The notes beneath the pieces are model-generated. The model did not search any database. It was not told the origin of the DNA and was given only the letters and a program-made list of their open reading frames with translations. Source: Lachancea thermotolerans CBS 6340 (lineage: Eukaryota > Ascomycota > Saccharomycetes > Saccharomycetales > Saccharomycetaceae). Taken from it: DNA of 64,000 nt. Location: positions 1,426,001-1,490,000 of the forward strand of contig NC_013080.1 of assembly GCF_000142805.1 (NCBI RefSeq), read 5' to 3'. The translations under genes and the position numbers were made by a program. Positions 1 through 8,356 of this stretch are shown in pieces. How positions within the stretch are numbered: the stretch's first letter is position 1; each line of letters opens with the position of its first letter.

Positions 1-342
1 GTGCTTGAATTCCCAGCTGTGCTCGCCGTATTGCGAATTCTGTTTTTCTTCATTTGTTCGCTTTATTTTGTGGAAGTCGTATTTGTTAAGCTGCCGCACG
101 AAACTGGAGAAATTGGAGTGCTTGAAGTGTTGTGGTAGTATTTTTGTCGTGAACTCGTTTGTGTTAAGAACAACAAAGCTGTCACCATCTTCGGTCCACC
201 GAATAATATCGTTGTACTCGGCTCCCTCGAGAATTTTGAAGAGCTTGCGTACAAAGTCATTGGACCCTGCCTTTTGGTTGGCCCTCAAAGGGGCGTAGGA
301 TGGCTTCCCATTTGAACCTGATGGCTCATCTATCATTTCCAT
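1..342 (-). CDS. SKN7: Skn7 transcription factor / response regulator, N-terminal part (cut by window edge)
   Basis: The minus strand from 342 down to base 1 is open for 114 codons and runs off the left edge in frame. From about residue 20 it reads as an HSF-type DNA-binding domain: SNDFVRKLFKILE, then GDSFVVLN, then LPQHFKHSNFSSFVRQLNKY, then YDFHKIKR. This is the recognition-helix region shared by Skn7 and Hms2. An in-frame TAA lies 24 nt upstream, so the ATG at 342 (followed by another two codons on) is the first possible start. Skn7 is a nuclear response regulator for osmotic, cell-wall and oxidative stress; its receiver domain would lie outside the window. SCH9 next door matches the YHR205W-YHR206W order. 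S. cerevisiae has two post-duplication copies (SKN7 and HMS2); this pre-duplication gene corresponds to both. Confidence 0.93.
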   Translation of the reverse strand, partial: MEMIDEPSGSNGKPSYAPLRANQKAGSNDFVRKLFKILEGAEYNDIIRWTEDGDSFVVLNTNEFTTKILPQHFKHSNFSSFVRQLNKYDFHKIKRTNEEKQNSQYGEHSWEFKH

Positions 343-817
343 TCTCTGGCCAGTTTTGCACTTTTATCACTCAGAGCTATGTTTCACCAGAGTGGTTCAG
401 CCCCAAAGTGGTCAGAGAAGACGTCTTACTCAGCTTTCTTTAGCACAGCCTGCCCTACGTGTAATGATCACTTGCCTGTAACGTATGGAAATCGAAAAGC
501 CTGCTCTGATTCAGTCGCCCGTGGAGTTCGTCCCTGTCACCTTTTCTGCGCTTTCATAAATATAGTGCACTTCATCTAATAACTCTAAATTCTTACAAGG
601 CCTTGTTACCTAACGCAACATTCGTATAAAATTATAATAACAAAGCGGGTAGCCGTCGCTACGCGGATACGCTCAGAAATACTACTCGATTCTGAGATAC
701 TTTGGGGCACCGCGCTTTTAAACGGAAGTTTAAAATCCAATCGTGACTCTTGTTTGTGTTTGAGAGCCGCGAAGGTCTGGGAATAAAAGAAATAAAATTT
801 GGTTTTACAATGAGAGT
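343..817. other. Intergenic: SKN7 promoter and SCH9 3' flank
   Basis: These 475 bp lie between the SKN7 start codon and the SCH9 stop codon, with both genes on the minus strand. The stretch must hold the SKN7 promoter and the SCH9 3' end. I see no convincing small gene, RNA gene or repeat; the one short reading frame here has no recognisable content. Confidence 0.6.
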
Positions 818-3085
818 CTATATCTCGAAACGCCCGCTCACGAACTCATCATCCATGTGATGGTCTCCTTCGTAGTCAACATGTTCGTTTATGGCAGGGG
901 GCTTGCCTGAATCAAGGCCAACGTCGTTTTCATTTTCGTCGTCAATAACGTCTTCGTCCGGGGGAAGGTTGGGGTTGCCAGGAATGAAAGAGCCTGGTTC
1001 CATGAAATAGGAATTCTGAAGAAACTTACGGCTACTGTAGTTCGCGTTGTAGTGATCCTCCATAGCCGACTCATCTACAAATGTGAACCCAGCAAATTTG
1101 GCCTGCATCGCGGGTGAGAGTGGGGTTGCCGCAATGACTTGCTTGTTCATGAATGATGTAGAAGTTTGGGTAAACTCTGGATCAAAGTTTGAAGTATCAG
1201 TTTCGCCTGATAAGTGTGGCTTGAATGGCGGTGGAATCTTTTTTTGTCTCAGAGCTTCCCAGTCGATGTCTGCAAAAAAGGGATGCGCTCTAAGTTCTCT
1301 GCCATCATCAATGGCACCCAGGCGGTGACGAGGGTTACGGTTCAGAAGGCCCTTGACGAAAGAGCGGCCTTCTGGTGAAAGAACATCACGGGGGAACTTC
1401 ACCTTACCAAAAGCAATTTTTTGGTACATCTTCTGGTTGTCCTCAGCGAAAAATGGTGACCAGCCGCAACACATTTCGAAGATAAGTACACCAAGAGACC
1501 AGAAATCGACCATTTTGGTGTACCCGCTTTCATCTAAAAGAAGCTCTGGCGCAAGATACTCGGTTGTCCCACAAAAGGTATTGGTGCGGTCTTTCAAATC
1601 GGCCTTAGAAAGCCCAAAGTCACAGAGTGCAATATTTCCGTTTGCATCCAGCAAAATATTCTCAGGTTTGAGGTCTCGGTAGACAATGTCATTTTCATGA
1701 AGGTATTCTAAGGCAAGAACGAGTTCGGCAATATAAAACTTTGCGCGGTCCTCGGCAAACCTGCCCTCTTTCTGCAAATGCCAGAACAGCTCGCCCCCAC
1801 TCATGAAGTCAGTCACAAGGTAAAGATCTGCTGGCGTTTGGAAAGAGAATTTTAGGCCCACTATGAATGGACATGATTTGGACGCAGTGCGTACTAAAAT
1901 GTTTCTCTCGCCAATAGTATGCGCAATCTCATTTTTCTTAACAATTACCTTCTTCGAAAGTACTTTCATGGCATATATCCTCTTGGTGTCTTTCTTGCGG
2001 ACCTGGTAAACCTGCCCAAAAGTACCTTTGCCCAACAATCTTAAAACCTCGAAATCCTGAGGCCCATAATGCCTCTTTTTCGTTGATTTGAAGCTCCACT
2101 TCACAGATATGTGGCCTGTCACACTCTCTCCCACTATTCTGCTCTGTAGCTTGTACCACTGGTCATGATTAGAATGAGATGAGATATTCAGATCCGGACG
2201 CAGGCGCACTTGGCCCAGAAACATGTCATCGTGAGCCGCATCATACACAGAAATATCAAGCTCTGAATGCGCACCCAAGACATCAAAAGTAGTTTCATGG
2301 TGCCAGGTAGGGTTGGCACAGTTGGTGTTGAGTCCAAGTGTCTGTGAGGCTAGTTGATCTAGTTGTGATGAAGACTGGCGAGTGTAAAGTGGTCTTTTAT
2401 TTTTCTCGTTGATCACCGACAGGAGGTTCCGCCAGCCACTATTGTTATGGCTGTTACCTCCCACGGGCTTGTTGTCGACCGACTCGGGGCCATCAGAGAT
2501 GAACTCCGAACTTTCAAATGTACACACCACGTAAGGCTGAGACTGGCTGGATCTTGTAAGCAAGTCCCGCGCTTCGGCGATTGTAACTTCAAGCCGCCCC
2601 CTTGGTATTCCTGTTTCTGGAGCACTAGTCTCCAGAATTGACATTGCATCGCGTTCGTTCCCTGCATCTGTTCCCGCAGAACCAGTGGAGTCCAGCTGGC
2701 TGGCCTGCTGCGAAAGCTGGGAAGAAAAATCGGCGGAAGTTGAAGGAGCCAGGTTCTCTGTTTGGTGTTCTTGGTGTTCTTGGTGTTTGGGGGTGTGTAG
2801 GTGCAGCTCTGACTGACTGCTCATGGTCTTCATATGTGTAAGTGCGTTTTCGGGCTGATTAGAGACGAGGCCTGTGGTACCCATGGCGTAAGAACTGTCA
2901 CACACTGCCGTTGTAGGGGTGGCGGTCTGAGACGTGAAGCTAGGAAAGAGACCGTTAGAAGCAAGCTTCGTCTTCTCAGAGAGCTGCGTAGCCTGCTGCT
3001 GCTGCAACATCTGTGAAGCTGGCCTTTGGTGCTCTGAGCCTTGTTCCTGGGAACCGAAGCTCTTAGAGTTGAAGAAGTTGATCAT
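818..3085 (-). CDS. SCH9: Sch9 AGC-family protein kinase
   Basis: 755 aa (S. cerevisiae 824). Sch9 is the S6K/Akt-like kinase downstream of TORC1 that promotes ribosome synthesis and growth. A low-complexity Gln/Ser/His-rich N terminus (with a short HQE repeat) is followed by a C2-like domain (about 160-340) and the kinase domain. Visible landmarks are the glycine loop GKGTFG (about 352), catalytic Lys374, the YRDLKPEN loop with Asp471, and DFG Asp489. The activation-loop TFCGT has Thr503, equivalent to the Pkh1/2 site T570. A TPLSP turn-motif region and the hydrophobic motif FAGFTF with Thr668, equivalent to TORC1 site T737, follow. An acidic tail closes the protein. ATG at 3085 is used; no other ATG occurs on this strand for 748 nt upstream. 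All catalytic and regulatory residues look intact. Confidence 0.97.
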   Translation of the reverse strand: MINFFNSKSFGSQEQGSEHQRPASQMLQQQQATQLSEKTKLASNGLFPSFTSQTATPTTAVCDSSYAMGTTGLVSNQPENALTHMKTMSSQSELHLHTPKHQEHQEHQTENLAPSTSADFSSQLSQQASQLDSTGSAGTDAGNERDAMSILETSAPETGIPRGRLEVTIAEARDLLTRSSQSQPYVVCTFESSEFISDGPESVDNKPVGGNSHNNSGWRNLLSVINEKNKRPLYTRQSSSQLDQLASQTLGLNTNCANPTWHHETTFDVLGAHSELDISVYDAAHDDMFLGQVRLRPDLNISSHSNHDQWYKLQSRIVGESVTGHISVKWSFKSTKKRHYGPQDFEVLRLLGKGTFGQVYQVRKKDTKRIYAMKVLSKKVIVKKNEIAHTIGERNILVRTASKSCPFIVGLKFSFQTPADLYLVTDFMSGGELFWHLQKEGRFAEDRAKFYIAELVLALEYLHENDIVYRDLKPENILLDANGNIALCDFGLSKADLKDRTNTFCGTTEYLAPELLLDESGYTKMVDFWSLGVLIFEMCCGWSPFFAEDNQKMYQKIAFGKVKFPRDVLSPEGRSFVKGLLNRNPRHRLGAIDDGRELRAHPFFADIDWEALRQKKIPPPFKPHLSGETDTSNFDPEFTQTSTSFMNKQVIAATPLSPAMQAKFAGFTFVDESAMEDHYNANYSSRKFLQNSYFMEPGSFIPGNPNLPPDEDVIDDENENDVGLDSGKPPAINEHVDYEGDHHMDDEFVSGRFEI

Positions 3086-4264
3086 GGCCTCGGAGCTGTT
3101 TTGTTGTCTATCAAGTCAAGGCGATACCCGAGAACCAAAATAAATTAGGCGTGAATGCAAGAGTACTCCCAAAGACGAGCACTATCAAGAAGGTCGTTCT
3201 CGCAACCTGCTATGTCTTATTCGTTTCGAGAAGGAGAGTTAAGCTGCTCGGCTCTTCTAAATTTTTGACCCTCGAAAAATAAAAAAAAAGAGCGAAGTGT
3301 TAAAGACTTAAGCCGTTAAACCCTTAGGATATCCACTTCTTATCTCCTCGCGACGCTTTGGATAAGACCGCTATTCTTTGACTGGTAAATTGGCTTCCAA
3401 AAGCGTTCGCTTAAAATACCTGACAAATTCTTGATTCTTCGTGCCAAACTCGCGATGTCTGAGAGCTCTATTCCCGAGTGCTATCGTATGTAACCAAGCT
3501 TCTTTGACACCGAGGAGCCCTTTAAACTTCCAGTCGCTAGAGATTTCTTCTCGTGAACCAAAGCCCTTCCAGTTCTGCCTTCCACTCTTGAGAAGAACTA
3601 TCTTTCTACTCCTTCGATTTACTCAGAGGAACCCCCCGGTACTCACTTTTTTTTTAAAAAAAAGACAAAAAAAAGAAAACAGAACGAACGTTAGGTAAAT
3701 TCAAAAGGTAAGACAACAATGCGGACGCTGTGTGGAAGTTGACAAAACGGAAGCCGAATTTGAGCCGAGCAACGTTAACACGGATAATTGGCTAAGAAGT
3801 GCAGCCCAAGCTGGGCGAGCGGCTTTCAACAATCATGTCGGAGCGCCGGTTTCTTTTAGGAGGGTTTGAAAGCCGTGGTTTAGGCAGTGAAAGGGTTTTC
3901 CGATATAATTTGACATTGGCAGGTGAAACGTAAGACTTTAATTTTATTTTTCTGAGCGGTGGAGATGGGTTAATGGACAGCTAGTTCTGCGCAGTTTGTT
4001 ACCGGCTTTGAACACACGGCTGCCAAAATGCCTTGAACTACAGAACATGCTGGCATCCTCCACAGATGTACCGCCAAACTTTTGTACAAATGGCTCCCTG
4101 CGGCCTTTGTAGATCACGCGACCGAACTGACGGTGGTTTTCCGTCACTTGCTTGGTTTTGCATGTGGGCGCAGATCGGGAGCGCTGACTTAATCGCGCAT
4201 TATCACGTAATACCCACTGAGGGAGACATAGCTCTCGCAAATGCAAGAGACCGCCTTAGTGGGC
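3086..4264. promoter_or_regulatory. SCH9 upstream region, long and free of sense ATGs
   Basis: These 1179 bp separate the SCH9 start from the HTM1 stop, both genes on the minus strand. Read as SCH9 sense strand, no ATG occurs from 3086 to 3833 (the first CAT on the plus strand is at 3834-3836). Homopolymer A and T tracts lie at about 3280-3290 and 3647-3677. Short open frames at 3944-4246 (minus) and 4033-4290 (plus) overlap each other and resemble nothing I know. I take this as promoter plus a long 5' leader for SCH9; the extent of the leader is inference. Confidence 0.6.
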
Positions 4265-6703
4265 TCAGGTCTCGTCCACTACTAAATTGATCACCGGCAC
4301 GCCGCCTAACAGCAGCATGCGCTTATTGTTATAGCCTAGAAGTCCATCAGAGATAATATCGGGACCGAATGTGGGCGATTTTCGCAAGCGTACAACGCCG
4401 TTATGAGGCAACATCATACCGTCTACCGCTGTAGCGCGGTAGAATTTGTTCACAATGGTCGCATCTGAGTCCTGGTCGTCAACAGAATCAGCGCCAGGTT
4501 CATCAAATATGTTTTCAAAGAGCCCATTATCACGTGACGCATTTTTGAAAAGCGATGGGTCGATCCATTGGCCGTAAATATCGAGCGCACCTGGAGACAG
4601 CATTTCAACCCGCAGCCTGACTTCTGCGAGTGTTGCTAATTCTATTGTGTGCATTGATGTGCCATTACTCAGCGGCACCTGTCGTATCGAGCGAGCTTCT
4701 GGTTGCTTTGGATCGCTCAAAGACTTGCTGAACACCATCTCGTAAGACTCAGTTGTTGCAGTCGCTAAGCACGTGCACATGCGGCCATATATTTCAGCTC
4801 GATCCCAACCACTCCACATTTCATAGAATTTTGGATTCAGTTCCATTTGGGTACGATTTAGGAGCCGATTGGGCTTCAGCAACATCTCGTTGTAGCGATG
4901 TTCTATCTCGAACAGGCGTGGAAACTCACTTAACATATTAGAGCGCAGAAAGTCCACCGAGGAACTGCGGGTATTCGCACAGATGGGTGCGCTGCTAGGC
5001 CGTTCCAACCGCTCTCCACTTTTTGCTGAAAAATAACCAGAATGGAGTATCGGAAGCCTCTGCTGCGTTTTGGGGCACACTGAGGGCATGAGTATGCTAA
5101 AAATTCGGGCGATTAATGACTTTTTTTTTGAAGGCTCTTTGCTAGAAGCTATCATATCACAATGGGAGTCATTCAGACCCTGACGAGCTTCGTACGCAGC
5201 AATGTCGGAGGCTCTTAGCCAGAGAGGGTGTGCTTCGGTGCTGAATATTATATTGCTGGAATCGGAATGCAGCTCATTGTGTGTGTCAAAAATCAGGTAT
5301 AAGTATTTGAGCGTCTCGCTCAAGACAAAGGTTTCCATACGGTCCTGACGCTCACCTGAAACCACGTTTTGCAAGCCCGCGAACCCGCACGGTGCTTTGT
5401 ATGATTTTTTCAGATCTTCAAGGATGGTCCAGGCGACTTTCAAGTAGAACACATCTTGAGTAGCGCGGTACAAAAAGTAGGTTGATTCGACAAACTCCGG
5501 ACGCAGAGGATACCACGGTAGAGGCACCGAGGAGATTTCGCGCGATGTTGCGTCTGTAGAGTCCGGTAGCTGAAATTCCCACCGTTCGGGCAAAGCGCCG
5601 TACGTATTCCACAGCTTCAGGAACATTAGGTGTTTTATTCTTGCGTCTTCAAGATCTCCTGCCAGCACCTGAAGTCCAGGGAAAAATGCGCTCAGTGAAT
5701 CAATCCAGGGCAATACCAGTTGACCGCCATTGACATCAATATTTGCGTAAAACCAGTCGCTCCTAGAGTGCTTTCGGAGGGCGTAGTACGAAGCTTCCCA
5801 CGTATTCCAGAGCTCTTCGTCATTGAACAAAATAGCGCCCTTGAGTGCATACTCGTAGAAGGAGTCAATAGAGGCTCCCGTTCCAGTGAACTTGTTATAC
5901 GGTGTGCCATCGTGAGGACTAAATGACATGGGCAGGAGGTCAATCTTGCTTCTCAGGGACCACACGGCATCGAAGGCATACCGCGCAGCATTCTTGTACT
6001 TGTCATCATGTGTTAAATATGACAACATTGTAAACTCCAGCATCGGGCAGGCCATCGCGGCTGCGTTATTCTCCTGCTGAAACTCCGCCGGCACACCTCG
6101 AAGCCCATGAGCAAGGTTGATGCGCGGCAGAGGAATTCCAGTCTGGGTTAGATATGCAGGTAAGAGACGGTCTGCAAGCTTCTGCGCCCGCTGCAGCAGT
6201 ATCCCGTTGTAGTCCGAGCCAAGATAAACTTTTTTCGTAGGATCTGTAGCATACAGATGCGCCGATATTAGGCCGCCCAAGATGCGAATAGTAGTTTCAA
6301 ACACCTGCACAGTGGAGTCTATCGAAAACTCTGGCTGCAAGTCTTGCTCCACCAATTCGACTGCGGAACGAAATGCGCTCACGTCGCCCAGCACTGCGAG
6401 CGTGGTCAGTGAGTCGACCAGCGATGCAGAAAAGTTGCCCAGCACGTCGTTCGTCGGATGGTCGAGTGGGTCCTCAAAGTTCCTGGTCCGCGCTCGACAT
6501 TGAATTGGGTAAACCTCGTCGAAGGGGTACGCGAGCTCCATGTAATGGTTGTATGCGTGGCGGAACAGCTGCTCCGTTTCATCACGGTAGTATCGCAGTT
6601 CTTCCTCACAGAAGGAAAACTGCTGAAACCTATGGCCAGCGCAAACGCCACTTGTTCCGAGCAGCGCGGCTAAAGTCAGGAGCAGTAGGCGTAGTGATAC
6701 CAT
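4265..6703 (-). CDS. HTM1: Htm1/Mnl1 ER alpha-1,2-mannosidase (GH47, EDEM type)
   Basis: 812 aa (S. cerevisiae 796). Htm1 trims Man8 glycans of misfolded glycoproteins in the ER lumen to the Man7 form that Yos9 reads as a degradation signal. Residues 1-23 form a hydrophobic signal peptide ending near GVCAG. The GH47 domain spans roughly 30-500: an N-terminal YNHYMELAYPFDE helix, the NFEDPLDHP region, GLRGVP, SFYEYALKGA, and the closing STEAHPL motif whose Thr489 binds calcium in this family. About 310 residues follow the catalytic domain, as in Htm1 and EDEM but not in Mns1. No HDEL-type signal is present; yeast Htm1 is retained through Pdi1. ATG at 6703 gives the signal peptide. Also known as MNL1 (YHR204W); position between SCH9 and RPS4 agrees. 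Confidence 0.95.
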   Translation of the reverse strand: MVSLRLLLLTLAALLGTSGVCAGHRFQQFSFCEEELRYYRDETEQLFRHAYNHYMELAYPFDEVYPIQCRARTRNFEDPLDHPTNDVLGNFSASLVDSLTTLAVLGDVSAFRSAVELVEQDLQPEFSIDSTVQVFETTIRILGGLISAHLYATDPTKKVYLGSDYNGILLQRAQKLADRLLPAYLTQTGIPLPRINLAHGLRGVPAEFQQENNAAAMACPMLEFTMLSYLTHDDKYKNAARYAFDAVWSLRSKIDLLPMSFSPHDGTPYNKFTGTGASIDSFYEYALKGAILFNDEELWNTWEASYYALRKHSRSDWFYANIDVNGGQLVLPWIDSLSAFFPGLQVLAGDLEDARIKHLMFLKLWNTYGALPERWEFQLPDSTDATSREISSVPLPWYPLRPEFVESTYFLYRATQDVFYLKVAWTILEDLKKSYKAPCGFAGLQNVVSGERQDRMETFVLSETLKYLYLIFDTHNELHSDSSNIIFSTEAHPLWLRASDIAAYEARQGLNDSHCDMIASSKEPSKKKSLIARIFSILMPSVCPKTQQRLPILHSGYFSAKSGERLERPSSAPICANTRSSSVDFLRSNMLSEFPRLFEIEHRYNEMLLKPNRLLNRTQMELNPKFYEMWSGWDRAEIYGRMCTCLATATTESYEMVFSKSLSDPKQPEARSIRQVPLSNGTSMHTIELATLAEVRLRVEMLSPGALDIYGQWIDPSLFKNASRDNGLFENIFDEPGADSVDDQDSDATIVNKFYRATAVDGMMLPHNGVVRLRKSPTFGPDIISDGLLGYNNKRMLLLGGVPVINLVVDET

Positions 6704-6879
6704 ATTAAGCCGCTGCGTCTATCTGCGGGCCTCACAGCGGTAAAAGGCAGGCGCTCTTACTCGCCAAGTACGGACTGGCGAATCATCAAACCCTAAAAGC
6801 CGGGCACTCTCATGTGACTAACACATTCGCCAGCAGTCTGGGGCAAATCATGTTCAGAGAATGTGTGACTGTTTATCGG

Positions 6880-6904
6880 ATGTTTGGGTTCTGGCACCCA
6901 TACA
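6880..6904. promoter_or_regulatory. Pair of Rap1-like sites upstream of RPS4
   Basis: CACCCATACA at 6895-6904 (plus strand) fits the core of the Rap1 consensus ACACCCRYACAYM. ATGTTTGGGT at 6880-6889 is a similar core on the other strand. Paired Rap1 sites about 200-450 bp upstream of the ATG are typical of yeast ribosomal-protein genes; here the distance to the RPS4 ATG is about 380 bp. Binding is inferred from sequence only. Confidence 0.65.
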
Positions 6905-7021
6905 CAGAGTTTGAATGAGACATGAAAAATAAAATTAACAGTTTTCATTTTGCGTCGTTGCAAAAAGTCAGGGCACAAGCGGTACGAATCGCCCAGGGAG
7001 GAATAGCGTCCCGCTCGCAGT

Positions 7022-7056
7022 GCAGAGGGAGCGCTGCCCACCGGGGCTCCCTCTGC
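7022..7056. repeat. Perfect 11-bp inverted repeat in GC-rich block
   Basis: GCAGAGGGAGC at 7022-7032 is the exact reverse complement of GCTCCCTCTGC at 7046-7056, with a 13-nt loop. It lies in a GC-rich block about 225-260 bp upstream of the RPS4 ATG. It could form a stable hairpin if transcribed. Confidence 0.8.
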
Positions 7057-7060
7057 GCCC

Positions 7061-7084
7061 GCCTACGCCTGCCTACGCCTGCCT
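7061..7084. repeat. Short tandem repeat, 10-bp unit
   Basis: GCCTACGCCT occurs twice head to tail (7061-7070 and 7071-7080), followed by a partial third copy. It directly follows the inverted repeat and belongs to the same GC-rich block upstream of RPS4. Confidence 0.8.
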
Positions 7085-7279
7085 GTGTCCCTCTGGGCCT
7101 GGGAGCCTGGGAGGCGCCCCGGCCCCACCGCAGTGGAACCTACCTGCCACCGCAGCTGGGCGCCAGGGCATTCGCCCCAGCACGGAATCTATTCAAAACT
7201 TTCAGAAAACAACTAACTATACTACAACGTAGGTTCCACCAATCTTTGCAAACCCTAGGAAACCAATCGATAAGACAAG

Positions 7280-8250
7280 ATGGCTAGAGGCCCGTATGTG
7301 GAAGAGTAGCATGGCAGGCTCGAATGTGGGAGCGCGCGTTGGAGCGGTCACAAGCGTAGGTTATGCGCGCCGTATCAGGCGTGTTTGCCAACGATGAGTC
7401 CTGCAGAGGCGCGTTGCTTGGCATCGATGAGCTGTAACGACGACCACCACCTAGATCTTTTACTAACTCCCCTCACAGAAAGAAGCATCTGAAGAGATTA
7501 GCAGCTCCACACCACTGGTTGTTGGACAAGTTGTCCGGGTGTTACGCCCCAAGACCATCTCCAGGTCCTCACAAGTTGCGTGAGTCCTTGCCATTGATTG
7601 TGTTCTTGAGAAACAGATTAAAGTACGCCTTGAACGGCCGTGAGGTTAAGGCTATCCTAATGCAGCGTCACGTCAAGGTCGACGGTAAGGTCAGAACTGA
7701 CACTACCTACCCTGCCGGTTTCATGGACGTTATCACCTTGGAGGCCACCAACGAGAACTTCAGATTGGTGTACGACGTCAAGGGTAGATTCGCTGTCCAC
7801 CGTATCACCGACGAGGAGGCTTCCTACAAGTTGGGTAAGGTCAAGAAGGTCCAGCTGGGTAAGAAGGGTGTTCCATACGTCGTCACCCACGACGGTAGAA
7901 CTCTCAGATACCCAGACCCTAACATCAAGGTTAACGACACTGTGAAGATCGACCTTGCCTCTGGTAAGATCACCGACTTCATCAAGTTCGACACCGGTAA
8001 GTTGGTCTATGTCACTGGTGGTCGTAACTTGGGTCGTGTTGGCTCTATCGTCCACAGAGAAAGACACGAGGGTGGTTTCGACTTGGTCCACATCAAGGAC
8101 TCCTTGGACAACACCTTCGTCACCAGATTGAACAACGTCTTCGTCATCGGTGAACCAAGCAGACCATACATTTCTTTGCCAAAGGGTAAGGGTATCAAGC
8201 TGACCATCGCTGAAGAGCGTGACCGCAGAAGAGCTCAGCAAGGTTTGTAA
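7280..8250 (+). CDS. RPS4: Ribosomal protein eS4 (Rps4), spliced: join(7280..7293,7479..8250)
   Basis: 261 aa after splicing, the same length as S. cerevisiae Rps4A/B. Exon 1 is 14 nt and encodes MARG plus the first two bases of a Pro codon. Exon 2 continues [13 protein letters not shown] and stays open to the stop at 8250. The intron position matches the S. cerevisiae genes. The protein has the eS4 features: an S4-type RNA-binding segment ([13 protein letters not shown]) and a KOW-like segment (GGRNLGRVG). It is part of the 40S body. Codon use is strongly biased to highly expressed yeast codons (GGT, GTC, TTG, AAG), unlike the neighbours; this bias also produces a long spurious antisense frame. 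One gene here stands for the two copies RPS4A (YJR145C) and RPS4B (YHR203C). Confidence 0.97.
7294..7478 (+). other. Spliceosomal intron of RPS4
   Basis: 185 bp. The 5' splice site is GTATGT at 7294, the branch site TACTAAC at 7461-7467 is a perfect yeast consensus, and the acceptor is ACAG ending at 7478. Splicing joins CC to A, giving Pro, and restores the eS4 reading frame. Confidence 0.96.
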
Positions 8251-8356
8251 ACATCTCGAGTTTAACGTGTGTTTCGTAATTCCATATCAAAAAAAGTCTC
8301 TATGTACATTGTTTAGAACCTCGAGAGACTTCGACGGTAATTTAAATTGTCAAGTA

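Larger units (their letters stand above)
6704..7279. promoter_or_regulatory. Divergent HTM1/RPS4 promoter region
   Basis: 576 bp between two divergent genes. It holds a pair of Rap1-like sites near 6880-6904 and then a strongly GC-rich block (about 7010-7180) with an inverted repeat and a short tandem repeat. Closer to RPS4 the sequence becomes AT-richer. The region is expected to drive strong RPS4 expression and weak HTM1 expression. Confidence 0.6.

Noticed and set aside
7657-8241. A 194-codon frame on the minus strand, antisense to RPS4.
   Set aside because: Strong codon bias in highly expressed yeast genes removes stops from one antisense frame. The encoded string is low-complexity (Val, Asp, Leu, Ser) and unlike any family.
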